From Skeletonema tropicum (lineage: Eukaryota; Bacillariophyta; Thalassiosirophyceae; Thalassiosirales; Thalassiosiraceae), in contig CM074148.1 in assembly GCA_037178625.1 (NCBI GenBank), positions 496,001 through 560,000 on the forward strand: a stretch of DNA of 64,000 nt. Direction: 5' to 3'. The first letter of the stretch is position 1; each line of letters opens with the position of its first letter. The position numbers and the translations under genes are program-made. The notes under the pieces are model-generated. The model was given only the letters and a program-made list of their open reading frames with translations. It did not search any database and had not been told where the DNA came from. Positions 41,948-50,275 of this stretch are shown here, piece by piece.

Positions 41948-43345
41948 GATAATGGGCAGCCTCTACGGTATTTTGCCCGATACCCCGAGGTGAGCCAATC
42001 CATTCAAGAGAGGCAACGTAAGCAACAACCTCGCCGCAGTACCTCCAATCAGAAGAAATCGGCCCGGCGTGCACAACAGTACCGACTCTCGAATACACGC
42101 AACCACGTCAAATTTAGAGGGAGGTACAGCAGCGAAAAGAATAATACAAGTGATAAGTTAGATGCAGATACGATGAGGCAGCTCATAGCAAATAGGCAGC
42201 GTTGGTGCGATGATCCGTCAGCAAAGGACCTCAATGAACTGCTTGATGATTATAGGCACAAAGAGAGGGAGAAACAAGATAGAACCTCCTCGACGAAAGA
42301 ACTCCGTCCACTTGGCCAGACAGTGGAGAATACGATTGTGAAAATTTACGGGAACTTGAGGGTGGAGGAGAAGGGCAGTGATGTAGTTCGAATAATGTCG
42401 TTGAATATCAACGGGCTCAGTCTGTGGAAGCACAACAACCACAAGGTAGATAGACTCAAGCACGTCCTGCGGACGTATGGTGTGGATGTTCTGGGGCTCC
42501 AGGAGACCAACACCAACTTCCACCATCTAAAATCATCAGTGACGGTAGCCTCGATGCTAAGACATGGAGATGACAGAATCAAATCAGTACATTCTCAGAA
42601 CACTCGGGAACTTCAGAACATTGGTAATGTTCAAGCGGGGGGGACAGCAGTTGTGATTAGAGACGAGTTGTCGGGCTTACCCATGACCTGCGGTAAAGAT
42701 TCCACTGAGCTGGGAATGTTCAGCTGGTATAGGACGGAGCCGGTCAATGGCGTGAGAACAGTCTTCTTAAGTGCCTACGCGCCCTGTAAATCAGAAGGGG
42801 TTGGTACATACTATCAACATATTGAGAGATACATCCAATCGCACCAGCTGAAGACCAACCCCAAGGATCTGTTCCGGAGACACATTGTCGATGCCATCAA
42901 ACGGTGGCGCAGCAAAGGCGACAGGGTTGTTCTGATGATGGATGCTAATGAGAATGTGTTGGACGGAGTCCTCAGTAAACGACTTGCAGAGGATGATATC
43001 CGCATGAGGGAAGCAGTGCACCGTATGGTCCCCGGCAGAAGAGGTCCTGCTACACATTTTCGAGGCAACAGCCAAAAGAATGGGGCCATAGACGGTATTT
43101 GGATCTCGGATGACGTTGAACTAACTGGAGCCAGCTACTTACCGTTCGACGGTGATTTGGGAGATCACCGGCCAGTGGTTGTCGACCTACAGATGCGGTC
43201 GGTTATTGGCACTTCTATCTGTCGTATTGTGCCACCGAAGGCTAGAAAGCTTAACTCCAAGGTGCCGCGGATTAGAGTGAAGTACCTTGCACAATTAAAA
43301 AAGGCTTCACAGATAGACGCATCCCCCAGAAGCTCAAAGAAGTAA
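41945..43345 (+). CDS. LINE ORF2, part 1: apurinic-type (EEP) endonuclease
   Basis: 466 residues. A basic N-terminus (RQRKQQPRRSTSNQKKSARR) is followed by the exonuclease-endonuclease-phosphatase fold. Motifs: LNINGL near residue 152 (metal-binding Asn), LGLQET near 184 (catalytic Glu), SAYAP near 278, LMMDANEN near 331 (Asp/Asn pair), IDGIWIS near 384 and GDHRPVVVD near 406 (the final Asp-His, normally SDH). All catalytic positions are kept. The domain nicks the target DNA to prime reverse transcription. The protein continues naturally into the next frame at the heptamer 43297-43303; without a shift it terminates 14 codons later. Confidence 0.9.
   Translation: MDNGQPLRYFARYPEVSQSIQERQRKQQPRRSTSNQKKSARRAQQYRLSNTRNHVKFRGRYSSEKNNTSDKLDADTMRQLIANRQRWCDDPSAKDLNELLDDYRHKEREKQDRTSSTKELRPLGQTVENTIVKIYGNLRVEEKGSDVVRIMSLNINGLSLWKHNNHKVDRLKHVLRTYGVDVLGLQETNTNFHHLKSSVTVASMLRHGDDRIKSVHSQNTRELQNIGNVQAGGTAVVIRDELSGLPMTCGKDSTELGMFSWYRTEPVNGVRTVFLSAYAPCKSEGVGTYYQHIERYIQSHQLKTNPKDLFRRHIVDAIKRWRSKGDRVVLMMDANENVLDGVLSKRLAEDDIRMREAVHRMVPGRRGPATHFRGNSQKNGAIDGIWISDDVELTGASYLPFDGDLGDHRPVVVDLQMRSVIGTSICRIVPPKARKLNSKVPRIRVKYLAQLKKASQIDASPRSSKK
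43297..43303 (+). promoter_or_regulatory. A_AAA_AAG heptamer at the endonuclease/RT frame junction
   Basis: In the zero frame the codons are TTA AAA AAG. A -1 slip re-reads the last G and continues GGC TTC ACA GAT, which leads into the RT frame with no stop. It is a textbook -1 slippery sequence; alternatively the A6 run simply lost one base. No strong downstream pseudoknot is obvious; GCTTC and GAAGC can pair around 43304-43335. Confidence 0.5.
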
Positions 43346-46206
43346 ATAGGATAGCCTCATTCCCGCCCTCGGCTGAAGTGGTGTCCAAGATGGAAATCCT
43401 GGACAACATGATTGAAGAGGAGATGCTACACGCAGAGGCGAAATGCAGAGTGATTTACCCGGCGCATTATGAGTTCTCTCCAGCAATACAATCGTGGATG
43501 GATAAATGCCACCTCCTGAAATGGATACTACGACATCACCAAGGAAAAAAGGTCAATTGGGGCAATTTGAGAAGATTCGCCAGGCGCAAAGGAATGGAGG
43601 ACTGTCTTCGGTACCCTGTCGATGAAGTGGTTCAGCTGTACAAGGAGACCAAAAAACGCACACGAGAACTCATGGCTGAATCACCTTACCTCAGAAAGCA
43701 TTTTTTACACGAGAAGTTGACCGATGCTGTGATAAATGAACGTGTTGATGAAGCCAAGCGGGTGGAGCTGATCCTCAAAGGGGAGGCTCAGAGAAAACAG
43801 TGGCAGGGTATTAAACGAGCAACAAAGCAGCAAGGAGTGATGAATGTTACAAGAGTGGAAGTTACACAAGCAGACGGGAAAGTGGTCGAGCACGCAACAA
43901 AAGAATCGATTGAAGAGGCACTGAAGTCAGAACTCCGCACAAGGTTTGGAAGGGCTACTTCTGCCCCAGTTTGCCAAGGGGTACTATTCGACCTCCTGGG
44001 AGTCTACGCCGACACGAATGCAGCGGTAGAAATACTTGAAGGATCCTTCGCCCCTCCCCCAGACACAGATCAACGCACAATACTGATACTGGACGAAATA
44101 GCAGCCATCTGGAAAAAGATTGGCGATGGTGAGATTTCCGTTGTCGTTTCACAGGAGGACTACCAATATTACTGGAGGAAAGTGAAAGAAAGAACGTCAT
44201 CCTCGATATCGGGACTGCATTTTGGTCACTATAAGTCGATAGCTTTCGATGACGACCTGTCCAGGTTGCTAGCAAAGAAGTTCTCTCTTATGATCCAAAC
44301 AGGAACCGGCCCAGAACGTTGGGCTCGGGGTCTGTCGGTAATGCTCGAGAAGATTGCAGGTGTGGCGTTGGTGAATAAATTGAGAGCTATTCTCTTGCTT
44401 GAGGCTGACTTCAATTTCTGTAATAAGTTGATTTTTGGACATCGCATGCTGGACCTCGCCCGAGCAAAGGGGATGGTCCCGGAGGAGATCTACAGTGGGA
44501 AGGGACGCACGGCAGAGGATGCAATCCTGCAACAAGTATTGATGTACGACATTGCCCGAATCACCAAAAGACCCCTCCTGGTGGCACAGGTTGATGCGGC
44601 CCAGTGCTACGACCGGGTTGCTCTTCCTATAGCCAGCCTCACTCTACAGGCGTTTAAAGTGCCCAAATGTGCGGCACTGTCGATGCTCCGCCCCTTGCAT
44701 AATATGGAGTTTTTCCTAAGAACTGGTTTTGGCCAATCTTCTTCATATTTTGGTGGGAAAGAGGACGGGAAACACGGTCTCGCTCAAGGGAACGGTGCAG
44801 CTCCACCGACATGGCAACAGATCAGCACGGTCATGATTAATACCCATAAAACTAATGGGCATGGAGTGGAAGTGAAGTGTCCAATCTCACATAAAAAGAT
44901 TAATCAGGTGGGAATTCTGTATGTGGATGATACCAATTTGTGGGAAGGTCTTAGAGCTGACGATGACATTATCTCGACAAGTGCTAGAGGGCAAGAGTCA
45001 ATCTCGGATTGGGCAGGTGCCTTGGGGGAAACGGGTGGCGCTTTGAAACCAGACAAATGTGGAGTTACAATACACGATCAAACACCCGATGGAAAGGGCG
45101 GCTGGTGTTACACGGATCAAAAAGCGATGCCCTCAGACGGCGAAGAGGTTGACATGAGTGAACTGGATGACTTGATTTTCCACGTCCCCACTACTGACGG
45201 GGGCTCTGCGCAAATAGATAGGTTGCCATCGAATAAAGCTGACAACAACTTAGGTCTCTACGCTAGACCGGATGGGAAACCAGACCAGCACTTCGAGCAG
45301 ATGAGAGAAAAAATGACAACGTGGACGGCTCAGATTAAGAGCGGGCAAATACCAACTCGTTCGGTGTGGATGAGCTACACCAATCAGCTATGGTCTGGAC
45401 TCAGGTACGGTCTGGGGGCCTGTTCGGCGTCAATCCCTGAGCTCAAAAAAGGATTGATGTCAGCAGATTTCTATATGTTAAGCAACCTAGGTGTCAACCG
45501 ATCAATTACCAAGGAATGGAGATACCTGCCGGCCACGTTTGGTGGAATCGGTCTCTACGACTTGACGGTGGAAACTGCGGCTGCTACTTTATCTTCATTC
45601 TTGCAACACTATGGAACAACTTCAGCCCTAGGGATCACTTTAAGAGCAGTTATGGAACACCTTCAAGTGGAAATAGGGGTACCGGACTGTCCCTTCAACT
45701 ATGACTTTGAAGTTTGGGGTCATTTATCAACCAACGCATGGGCGAAAGCCCTATGGGAGAAGATAGACGAACTGGGAATCGTGCTGGATCTGCAATATGA
45801 TGACATCCCCATCCCGAGGAGCAAGGATAGGGCTATTATGGACTGCATGGTTGAACTGGGTCTACGAGGGACGGAGCTACAGCGAGTCAATAGAGTGAGG
45901 AAAGCTCAGGAGGCAATGTTCCTCTCTGACGTGACTACGCCAAATGGACGATATCTAGAGCAATATCTGCTTGACGGGCATTGGAAGGACTCACCTGAAG
46001 GGCGCCTTGGTAAACAGCGGTCAACACTGGAATTTGGCACGGAATATCCGACGGAAGCAGATTGGAAATTGTGGAAGAGATCCCTGCAACGTTTGACTGA
46101 TAGCAAATCGTTGTTTCTTAAGGAGCCACTTGGAGATTGGATCAACCCATCTAAACGGATCTGGCGTCACTTCCTCAACACGGACAGTGGAGATACATTC
46201 GGATGA
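43303..46206 (+). CDS. LINE ORF2, part 2: reverse transcriptase
   Basis: 968 codons including the stop; the first ATG in frame is at 43390, so synthesis most simply comes from frameshifting out of the endonuclease frame. RT landmarks: SGLHFGHYKS (block 0) near 44210, ERWARGLSVMLEK and KLRAILLLEADFN (blocks 1-2) near 44320-44415, VAQVDAAQCYDRV (motif A) near 44584, GLAQGNGAAPPTW (motif B) near 44779 and YVDD (motif C, catalytic aspartates) at 44920-44931. The thumb region follows (LGLYARPDG). All catalytic residues are intact. It makes cDNA at the nicked target. The frame stops at TGA 46204-46206, directly before the RNase H frame. Confidence 0.9.
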   Translation, partial: GFTDRRIPQKLKEVNRIASFPPSAEVVSKMEILDNMIEEEMLHAEAKCRVIYPAHYEFSPAIQSWMDKCHLLKWILRHHQGKKVNWGNLRRFARRKGMEDCLRYPVDEVVQLYKETKKRTRELMAESPYLRKHFLHEKLTDAVINERVDEAKRVELILKGEAQRKQWQGIKRATKQQGVMNVTRVEVTQADGKVVEHATKESIEEALKSELRTRFGRATSAPVCQGVLFDLLGVYADTNAAVEILEGSFAPPPDTDQRTILILDEIAAIWKKIGDGEISVVVSQEDYQYYWRKVKERTSSSISGLHFGHYKSIAFDDDLSRLLAKKFSLMIQTGTGPERWARGLSVMLEKIAGVALVNKLRAILLLEADFNFCNKLIFGHRMLDLARAKGMVPEEIYSGKGRTAEDAILQQVLMYDIARITKRPLLVAQVDAAQCYDRVALPIASLTLQAFKVPKCAALSMLRPLHNMEFFLRTGFGQSSSYFGGKEDGKHGLAQGNGAAPPTWQQISTVMINTHKTNGHGVEVKCPISHKKINQVGILYVDDTNLWEGLRADDDIISTSARGQESISDWAGALGETGGALKPDKCGVTIHDQTPDGKGGWCYTDQKAMPSDGEEVDMSELDDLIFHVPTTDGGSAQIDRLPSNKADNNLGLYARPDGKPDQHFEQMREKMTTWTAQIKSGQIPTRSVWMSYTNQLWSGLRYGLGACSASIPELKKGLMSADFYMLSNLGVNRSITKEWRYLPATFGGIGLYDLTVETAAATLSSFLQHYGTTSALGITLRAVMEHLQVEIGVPDCPFNYDFEVWGHLSTNAWAKALWEKIDELGIVLDLQYDDIPIPRSKDRAIMDCMVELGLRGTELQRVNRVRKAQEAMFLSDVTTPNGRYLEQYLLDGHWKDSPEGRLGKQRSTLEFGTEYPTEADWKLWKRSLQRLTDSKSLFLKEPLGDWINPSKRIWRHFLNTDSGDTFG

Positions 46207-46207
46207 T
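46201..46207 (+). promoter_or_regulatory. GGA-UGA-U junction, candidate +1 frameshift
   Basis: Skipping the U of the UGA stop continues as GAT ACG ATT into the RNase H/Ulp1 frame with no gap or overlap of coding sense. +1 shifting at UGA-U is known from antizyme mRNAs (UCC-UGA-U). A one-base indel is the plain alternative. Confidence 0.35.
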
Positions 46208-49200
46208 ACGATTTATGAATACGCTCACGACGTGGAATCGAATGACAGAGTGTCGATCATGCAGCCAGTCCGAGTGCTGGATGAGCCCGCTTCTTCAGTG
46301 GTACCAACGACGATTCTGGAATACGAAGATGGTTCCATCAAACTGCTAGCACAAGGACCGCCACTGGCCAGCCAGCCAGAAGTCGTAGCCCCTACTACAT
46401 TTCTTGAGCGTCTCCGCAGTAAAGGGGGGGAATGGATGTGGGATAGTATCAGCTTCTCATCGGATCCCTCGTGGATTGTGGAAGCTATTCAACGAGGCTC
46501 ATTGTTCTGTTGTACAGACGGGTCATACATGAAAAAGTTGGCGCCAGAGATCTGCGGTGCGGCTTGGGTTTTTTACTGCGCAGAGTCTCAACAGTGGCTT
46601 AAAGGAGAATTCACGGAGCACTCTAAATGGGCAAATAGCTATCGAGGAGAACAGCTAGGGATGTTGGCTATCCACCTTATCCTACTGACAATAGAGGAAC
46701 ACTATGGAGTGCCATTGTCCAATGCAAACATCTTTTGTGACAACAAAGGAACTATTCTCACGTTTTCCAGAAAATACGATCGTGTCCCAGGATCGGCGAA
46801 GAACAACGACATTCTCCGGGTCCTGCGGAAAATCCAAAGTGTCTCGGCTCTTGCGCACAAGCTGTCTCATGTGAAAGCACACCAGGACGACAGCTTGGGC
46901 TATGCTTGCCTGGCTCTGGAAGCTAGACTGAACGTAGACTGCGATTTCAGGGCAAAAGCAGCCATAAAGAGAGCAATTGAAAATTTCTCCTCTCTCCCGG
47001 TCACTCTGAGCTTACCGCTAGAAGCAGCGGTTGTTATCATCGATGGAATCAAACAGACTGCAGACTTAGCAAAGGACCTACGGTATCACGTAGGGAAGGT
47101 GAAAGCACGACAGTTCTATGCCGATGAACAACTCCTACACCCTGATATATTCGACTCTGTTGCTTGGGAACCATTGCGCCTGCTTCTCGACCGCAGGCCT
47201 AAGATGTTCAATCTGTGGTATGCGAAACAATGCTCCGGGTATTGTGGAACTGGTCAAATGATAACTAGATATGACAAAAATGCCTCCGATAAATGTCCGA
47301 ACTGCGGTTGCTTTGAAACAGCGGATCACCTGAACCGCTGTAAGAGTAGAATTAGGAGGGGGCTATTGCTTGACAGTATAAACGATCTACAAGAGTGGAT
47401 GGAGGGACATTGCACGCATACGTGCATACAGAAGTGGCTACCCCTTTTTATCTCTCTTCAGGGCAGCACTCTATTCGTGGACATGGTGCATAGTCAGGGA
47501 TGGAGGATGTCTCAACAGATGCGTAGAGTGGGTAATAGCTTAGATAGGATTGGATGGAGAAACGTGATGGAGGGGAAAGTATCCAAGGAGTTTCTCCAGA
47601 TGCAGAAGGAGCATCTTTTAAAGAACCATTCGTTTCTGACCATCGACAGTTGGACAAGCGGCTTCCTGGACAAGCTACTCTCGCTCACGCATACACAGTG
47701 GATCTGTAGGAATCTCACGAAACATCATCGAACGCAAGGAACCAAAGCACTTGCATCAAGAGAAGAGATTTTGAAAGAGATCGAACATCAGCTTAATCTT
47801 GGATCCGATGGGCTCTCAGCTGAAGCACGATGTCTCCTTGAAATTCCGACGGACGAGCTCTATGGGAAACCGACCTCTGAACTACAATACTGGTTGAACG
47901 CAGCGGTAGCAAGCAGGCAAGCTGCGGGGGATGAATCAGGCGGGCTTTTAGAGCCTCCTTCTGGGCAAGTCACGACTGGTGCCAAGCAACGAGAAGATCG
48001 CAAATCAAAGCCACAGGGTACTTCAAAGACTGCCGCACCTGCGCGCAAATCAAAAGCACTCGCTCCCATCTTTCTCCCGAAAAAAGCAAGGCGTACAGCC
48101 CAGCCGAGCGCCCTACCTACCCAGCCTCCTACAACTCTACCACCGGCTGTGAGTCCGCAACAACAGGACCGCATTGGGCTTCTGCAAAGGAACTCGGATG
48201 AAGACTTACACCGATGTCAAGTTGGAGCCCTTTTGCGGGACGTGCCAGCTAATTTTCAGTTATGCCTCCAAGGAGGGGACAAGGTTCGGCGTGATGCAAT
48301 GCGGTCTTTGCGACCCCCTCAGTGGCTCAATGATGAAGTTATAAATGGCTATCTCCTAAGAGTCCTCCTCCCAAAGGTGAATCGGCAACACGTCTACATC
48401 TTCAACTCATTCTTCATGTCAACCCTCCTACGTACGGGGGCTGACGGCAGGTCTGCTCCGTCCTACAACTTTGACGGCGTTAAACGCTGGGGAAATCGTT
48501 TAAGGAGGAAGAATAAGATTTTGGGAGTGAAAGAGATCTTCGTGCCGATCAACCACTCTAGAACTCACTGGCTATTACTCAGGGCGAATACAGAAACAAA
48601 GGTTATTACCCTGTGGGATTCCCAAGGTAGGAAGCCGGGCAATCAATTGTATCTGACTACAATGTTAAGGTATTTGGGGGACAAATACAGTGAACTTCAC
48701 GGGGTACCGAGTGACGATTGGAAAGCAGAGTGGTCACTAGTAGATGCCTCCAACAATTCTCCGAAACAAACCAATGGACACGACTGTGGATTGTTTGTCC
48801 TCGCTAATGCGACTATGCTGGCTCAGCAGATCCCTCTGTCCCCTTCCTCGTACAATGAGGGAGATTTCCAGCTGTTAGACACCCGAAGTAGGGTGGCGAT
48901 GCTGTTGTGGCTAGCGAGTACCAACAGGCCTGTACCACCTGCAGTACGGGCAGTCCAATCGAGGCGGCGTCAACGCCCAACACAGAGCAATGAGAGGAGC
49001 CGAAATGGTCAATCTAAGATCAAACCGCTTCCAGCAAAGAAAGCTTCTGCCGCAGTCAAGCACTCAAAAGGCAAGGAGCGCGCAAAGCGACGTCGCAACA
49101 ACAAGCGAATTATCCCGGGAGGTCCCAAAACTCGGGGGAAAATCTTGGTCACAGACCCCACGCCATTGCAACAGACACATTCACTATTGAACAAGAAACG

Positions 49201-49303
49201 CAAAGCAGAGTCCGTAGTTTTTGGGGAGGCCACATTGTTAGCTACCACTCAACGCCATGCTCCGCCGAAGAGGAAGAAACGGAAACAGCACCACCCTGAC
49301 TGA
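46205..49303 (+). CDS. LINE ORF2, part 3: RNase H, zinc knuckle and Ulp1-type (C48) cysteine protease
   Basis: 1032 residues. RNase H: CCTDGSYM (Asp, near residue 104), SYRGEQLGML (Glu, 147), IFCDNKGT (Asp, 178), HVKAHQDD (His, 226) and NVDCDFRAKA (Asp, 245) give a full catalytic set. A CCHC knuckle CPNCGCFETADHLNRC is at about 364. A basic, Pro-rich linker (560-690) follows. The Ulp1 fold starts at LRPPQWLNDEVINGYLL (near 703). Its triad is visible as THWLLLR (His, near 787), LWDSQG (Asp, 803) and NGHDCGLFV (Cys, near 860), preceded by the oxyanion Gln. Ulp1 enzymes cleave SUMO or related linkages; here the protease may process the polyprotein or counter host modification. The first ATG is at 46259. 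The C-terminus is very basic (RKKRKQHHPD-like). Confidence 0.85.
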   Translation, partial: DTIYEYAHDVESNDRVSIMQPVRVLDEPASSVVPTTILEYEDGSIKLLAQGPPLASQPEVVAPTTFLERLRSKGGEWMWDSISFSSDPSWIVEAIQRGSLFCCTDGSYMKKLAPEICGAAWVFYCAESQQWLKGEFTEHSKWANSYRGEQLGMLAIHLILLTIEEHYGVPLSNANIFCDNKGTILTFSRKYDRVPGSAKNNDILRVLRKIQSVSALAHKLSHVKAHQDDSLGYACLALEARLNVDCDFRAKAAIKRAIENFSSLPVTLSLPLEAAVVIIDGIKQTADLAKDLRYHVGKVKARQFYADEQLLHPDIFDSVAWEPLRLLLDRRPKMFNLWYAKQCSGYCGTGQMITRYDKNASDKCPNCGCFETADHLNRCKSRIRRGLLLDSINDLQEWMEGHCTHTCIQKWLPLFISLQGSTLFVDMVHSQGWRMSQQMRRVGNSLDRIGWRNVMEGKVSKEFLQMQKEHLLKNHSFLTIDSWTSGFLDKLLSLTHTQWICRNLTKHHRTQGTKALASREEILKEIEHQLNLGSDGLSAEARCLLEIPTDELYGKPTSELQYWLNAAVASRQAAGDESGGLLEPPSGQVTTGAKQREDRKSKPQGTSKTAAPARKSKALAPIFLPKKARRTAQPSALPTQPPTTLPPAVSPQQQDRIGLLQRNSDEDLHRCQVGALLRDVPANFQLCLQGGDKVRRDAMRSLRPPQWLNDEVINGYLLRVLLPKVNRQHVYIFNSFFMSTLLRTGADGRSAPSYNFDGVKRWGNRLRRKNKILGVKEIFVPINHSRTHWLLLRANTETKVITLWDSQGRKPGNQLYLTTMLRYLGDKYSELHGVPSDDWKAEWSLVDASNNSPKQTNGHDCGLFVLANATMLAQQIPLSPSSYNEGDFQLLDTRSRVAMLLWLASTNRPVPPAVRAVQSRRRQRPTQSNERSRNGQSKIKPLPAKKASAAVKHSKGKERAKRRRNNKRIIPGGPKTRGKILVTDPTPLQQTHSLLNKKRKAESVVFGEATLLATTQRHAPPKRKKRKQHHPD

Positions 49304-49513
49304 AAGAATTGAGTCCAAACTATGTGTCGCAGGAGCACTCTCACCTGGTTACAGACGCTTCGGCGTTTAAGAGGAGTCCTTGACTCCTACGGGAAGTTTC
49401 CCGTCTTGCTGTCTGGAAAGCCATTCGGCAATAGAAAAGACCGTACAGTTGTACCGAAGCAGGTCCCTTTTAGTATCATAGATATCTAATCTGATTACCT
49501 TTGTATTTATTTA

Positions 49514-49529
49514 TGGCGAAGGAGCTCCC
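49514..49529 (+). repeat. Right target-site duplication of the LINE (16 bp)
   Basis: Exact repeat of TGGCGAAGGAGCTCCC from 40941-40956. Confidence 0.9.
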
Positions 49530-50006
49530 TCTGCAGAAGATCTACAAAGCCTGGAACAATGCATCGAGCGCACCCGCTTCATCTGTGGTGATAAAATCAG
49601 ACGACACAATGCACACTTCTACAATAGACGATCCGTACGATGTGGTGATGCGATCGAAGCAAATTATTACAACCCAAACACTGGAACGAAGGGAGGTAGA
49701 ATCGTTACGAAGGACGTCTGTGCAATGTGCTATGTGGATGCCGACATTGTATCCCCTGAAGAGATAATTGCAAATCGTGACGTTGGAGGAAAGACACCAC
49801 TTCCAATCTGCAGAGGATGTTATGATGAAGGTGTAGAGCCTCCATTCTCTGGAGCAAGGAAGAATGTGCAACAAGCTGCAAAGCAAGCGAAGAAAAGCAA
49901 GAAGAGGCAATCAAAAATCAAATCAAGCAGTAGCCAGGGGTCGAAGGAAGGCTCCGAGGCTATAACCCGGACTAGCAGGTTGGATGCTTCTATTGGGATC
50001 AAGTAA
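49530..50006 (+). pseudogene. 3' part of the cysteine-rich gene interrupted by the LINE
   Basis: Reading on in the frame of 40483-40956: SAEDLQSLEQCIERTRFICG, then SVRCGDAIEANYYNP, KDVCAMCYVD, PICRGCYDEG, and a lysine/serine-rich tail ending at TAA 50004-50006 (158 residues). Together with TCNSCGAPRC upstream it makes a pattern C-x2-C ... F.CG ... C.D..E..YY ... C-x2-C ... C-x2-C. I recall a similar pattern in unannotated repeat-associated proteins of other eukaryotes, but could not check. The C-terminal 40 residues are basic (KQAKKSKKRQSKIKSSSS), which would fit nucleic-acid binding. Confidence 0.7.
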
Positions 50007-50159
50007 AGATCAAAATTATAAAAAAGTATTTCTCATTGGACTATCAGTGTTGTAAAAATGTTCGGTTCCACAGAATGATATAGTTCCACACATTTGTGAG
50101 TTTGGCTCCAAAAATCAGGGAGGGATATGAATAATTCAGGGAATTAAATCAAAGCGGCC

Positions 50160-50275
50160 AAATATACCAAGCAAAAGCTGTGGCTGTGGGAAGAATCTGA
50201 TTGATATTGAGATTGAAATTGAATTGTATCAGTTTCATTTCCCCGTCCGAGAATTGTAAAGCGGCGATAGTTGAT
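50160..50275 (-). pseudogene. Right part of the disrupted LRR gene
   Basis: GGGAAGAATCTGATTGAT through GCGGCGATAGTT corresponds to 37504-37590 (coding for ALQLEEWRN...INQILP on the minus strand). The frame is decayed. Confidence 0.55.

Larger units (their letters stand above)
40957..49513 (+). mobile_element. 8.56-kb non-LTR retrotransposon with endonuclease, RT, RNase H and Ulp1 protease
   Basis: Both limits are fixed by the 16-bp duplication and by the uninterrupted reading of the host gene across the removed element. Order: 95-bp 5' UTR, ORF1 (41052-41945), endonuclease frame (41945-43345), reverse-transcriptase frame (43303-46206), RNase H/zinc-knuckle/Ulp1 frame (46205-49303), 210-bp 3' UTR ending TTGTATTTATTTA without a long poly(A). 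The element is nearly intact; only two frame changes separate the enzyme domains. The apurinic-type endonuclease and RNase H place it among APE-type LINEs; the clade cannot be fixed without a tree. Confidence 0.9.
40241..50159. mobile_element. TIR-flanked element carrying a cysteine-rich gene and a nested LINE
   Basis: The ends GGCCGCTTTGATTTAATTCC (40241-40260, 33 bp in all, one mismatch) are inverted at 50127-50159. Further in, GTGTGGAAC and GAACCGAACATTT recur on both sides. AAA flanks both ends. Without the nested LINE (40957-49513 plus one target copy) the element would be about 1.35 kb. It interrupts an LRR gene remnant. Whether the gene inside is its transposase, part of one or cargo is not known. 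Confidence 0.7.

Noticed and set aside
43705..46145. Minus-strand frames opposite the LINE enzymes
   Set aside because: They overlap highly conserved enzyme motifs on the plus strand and have none themselves.
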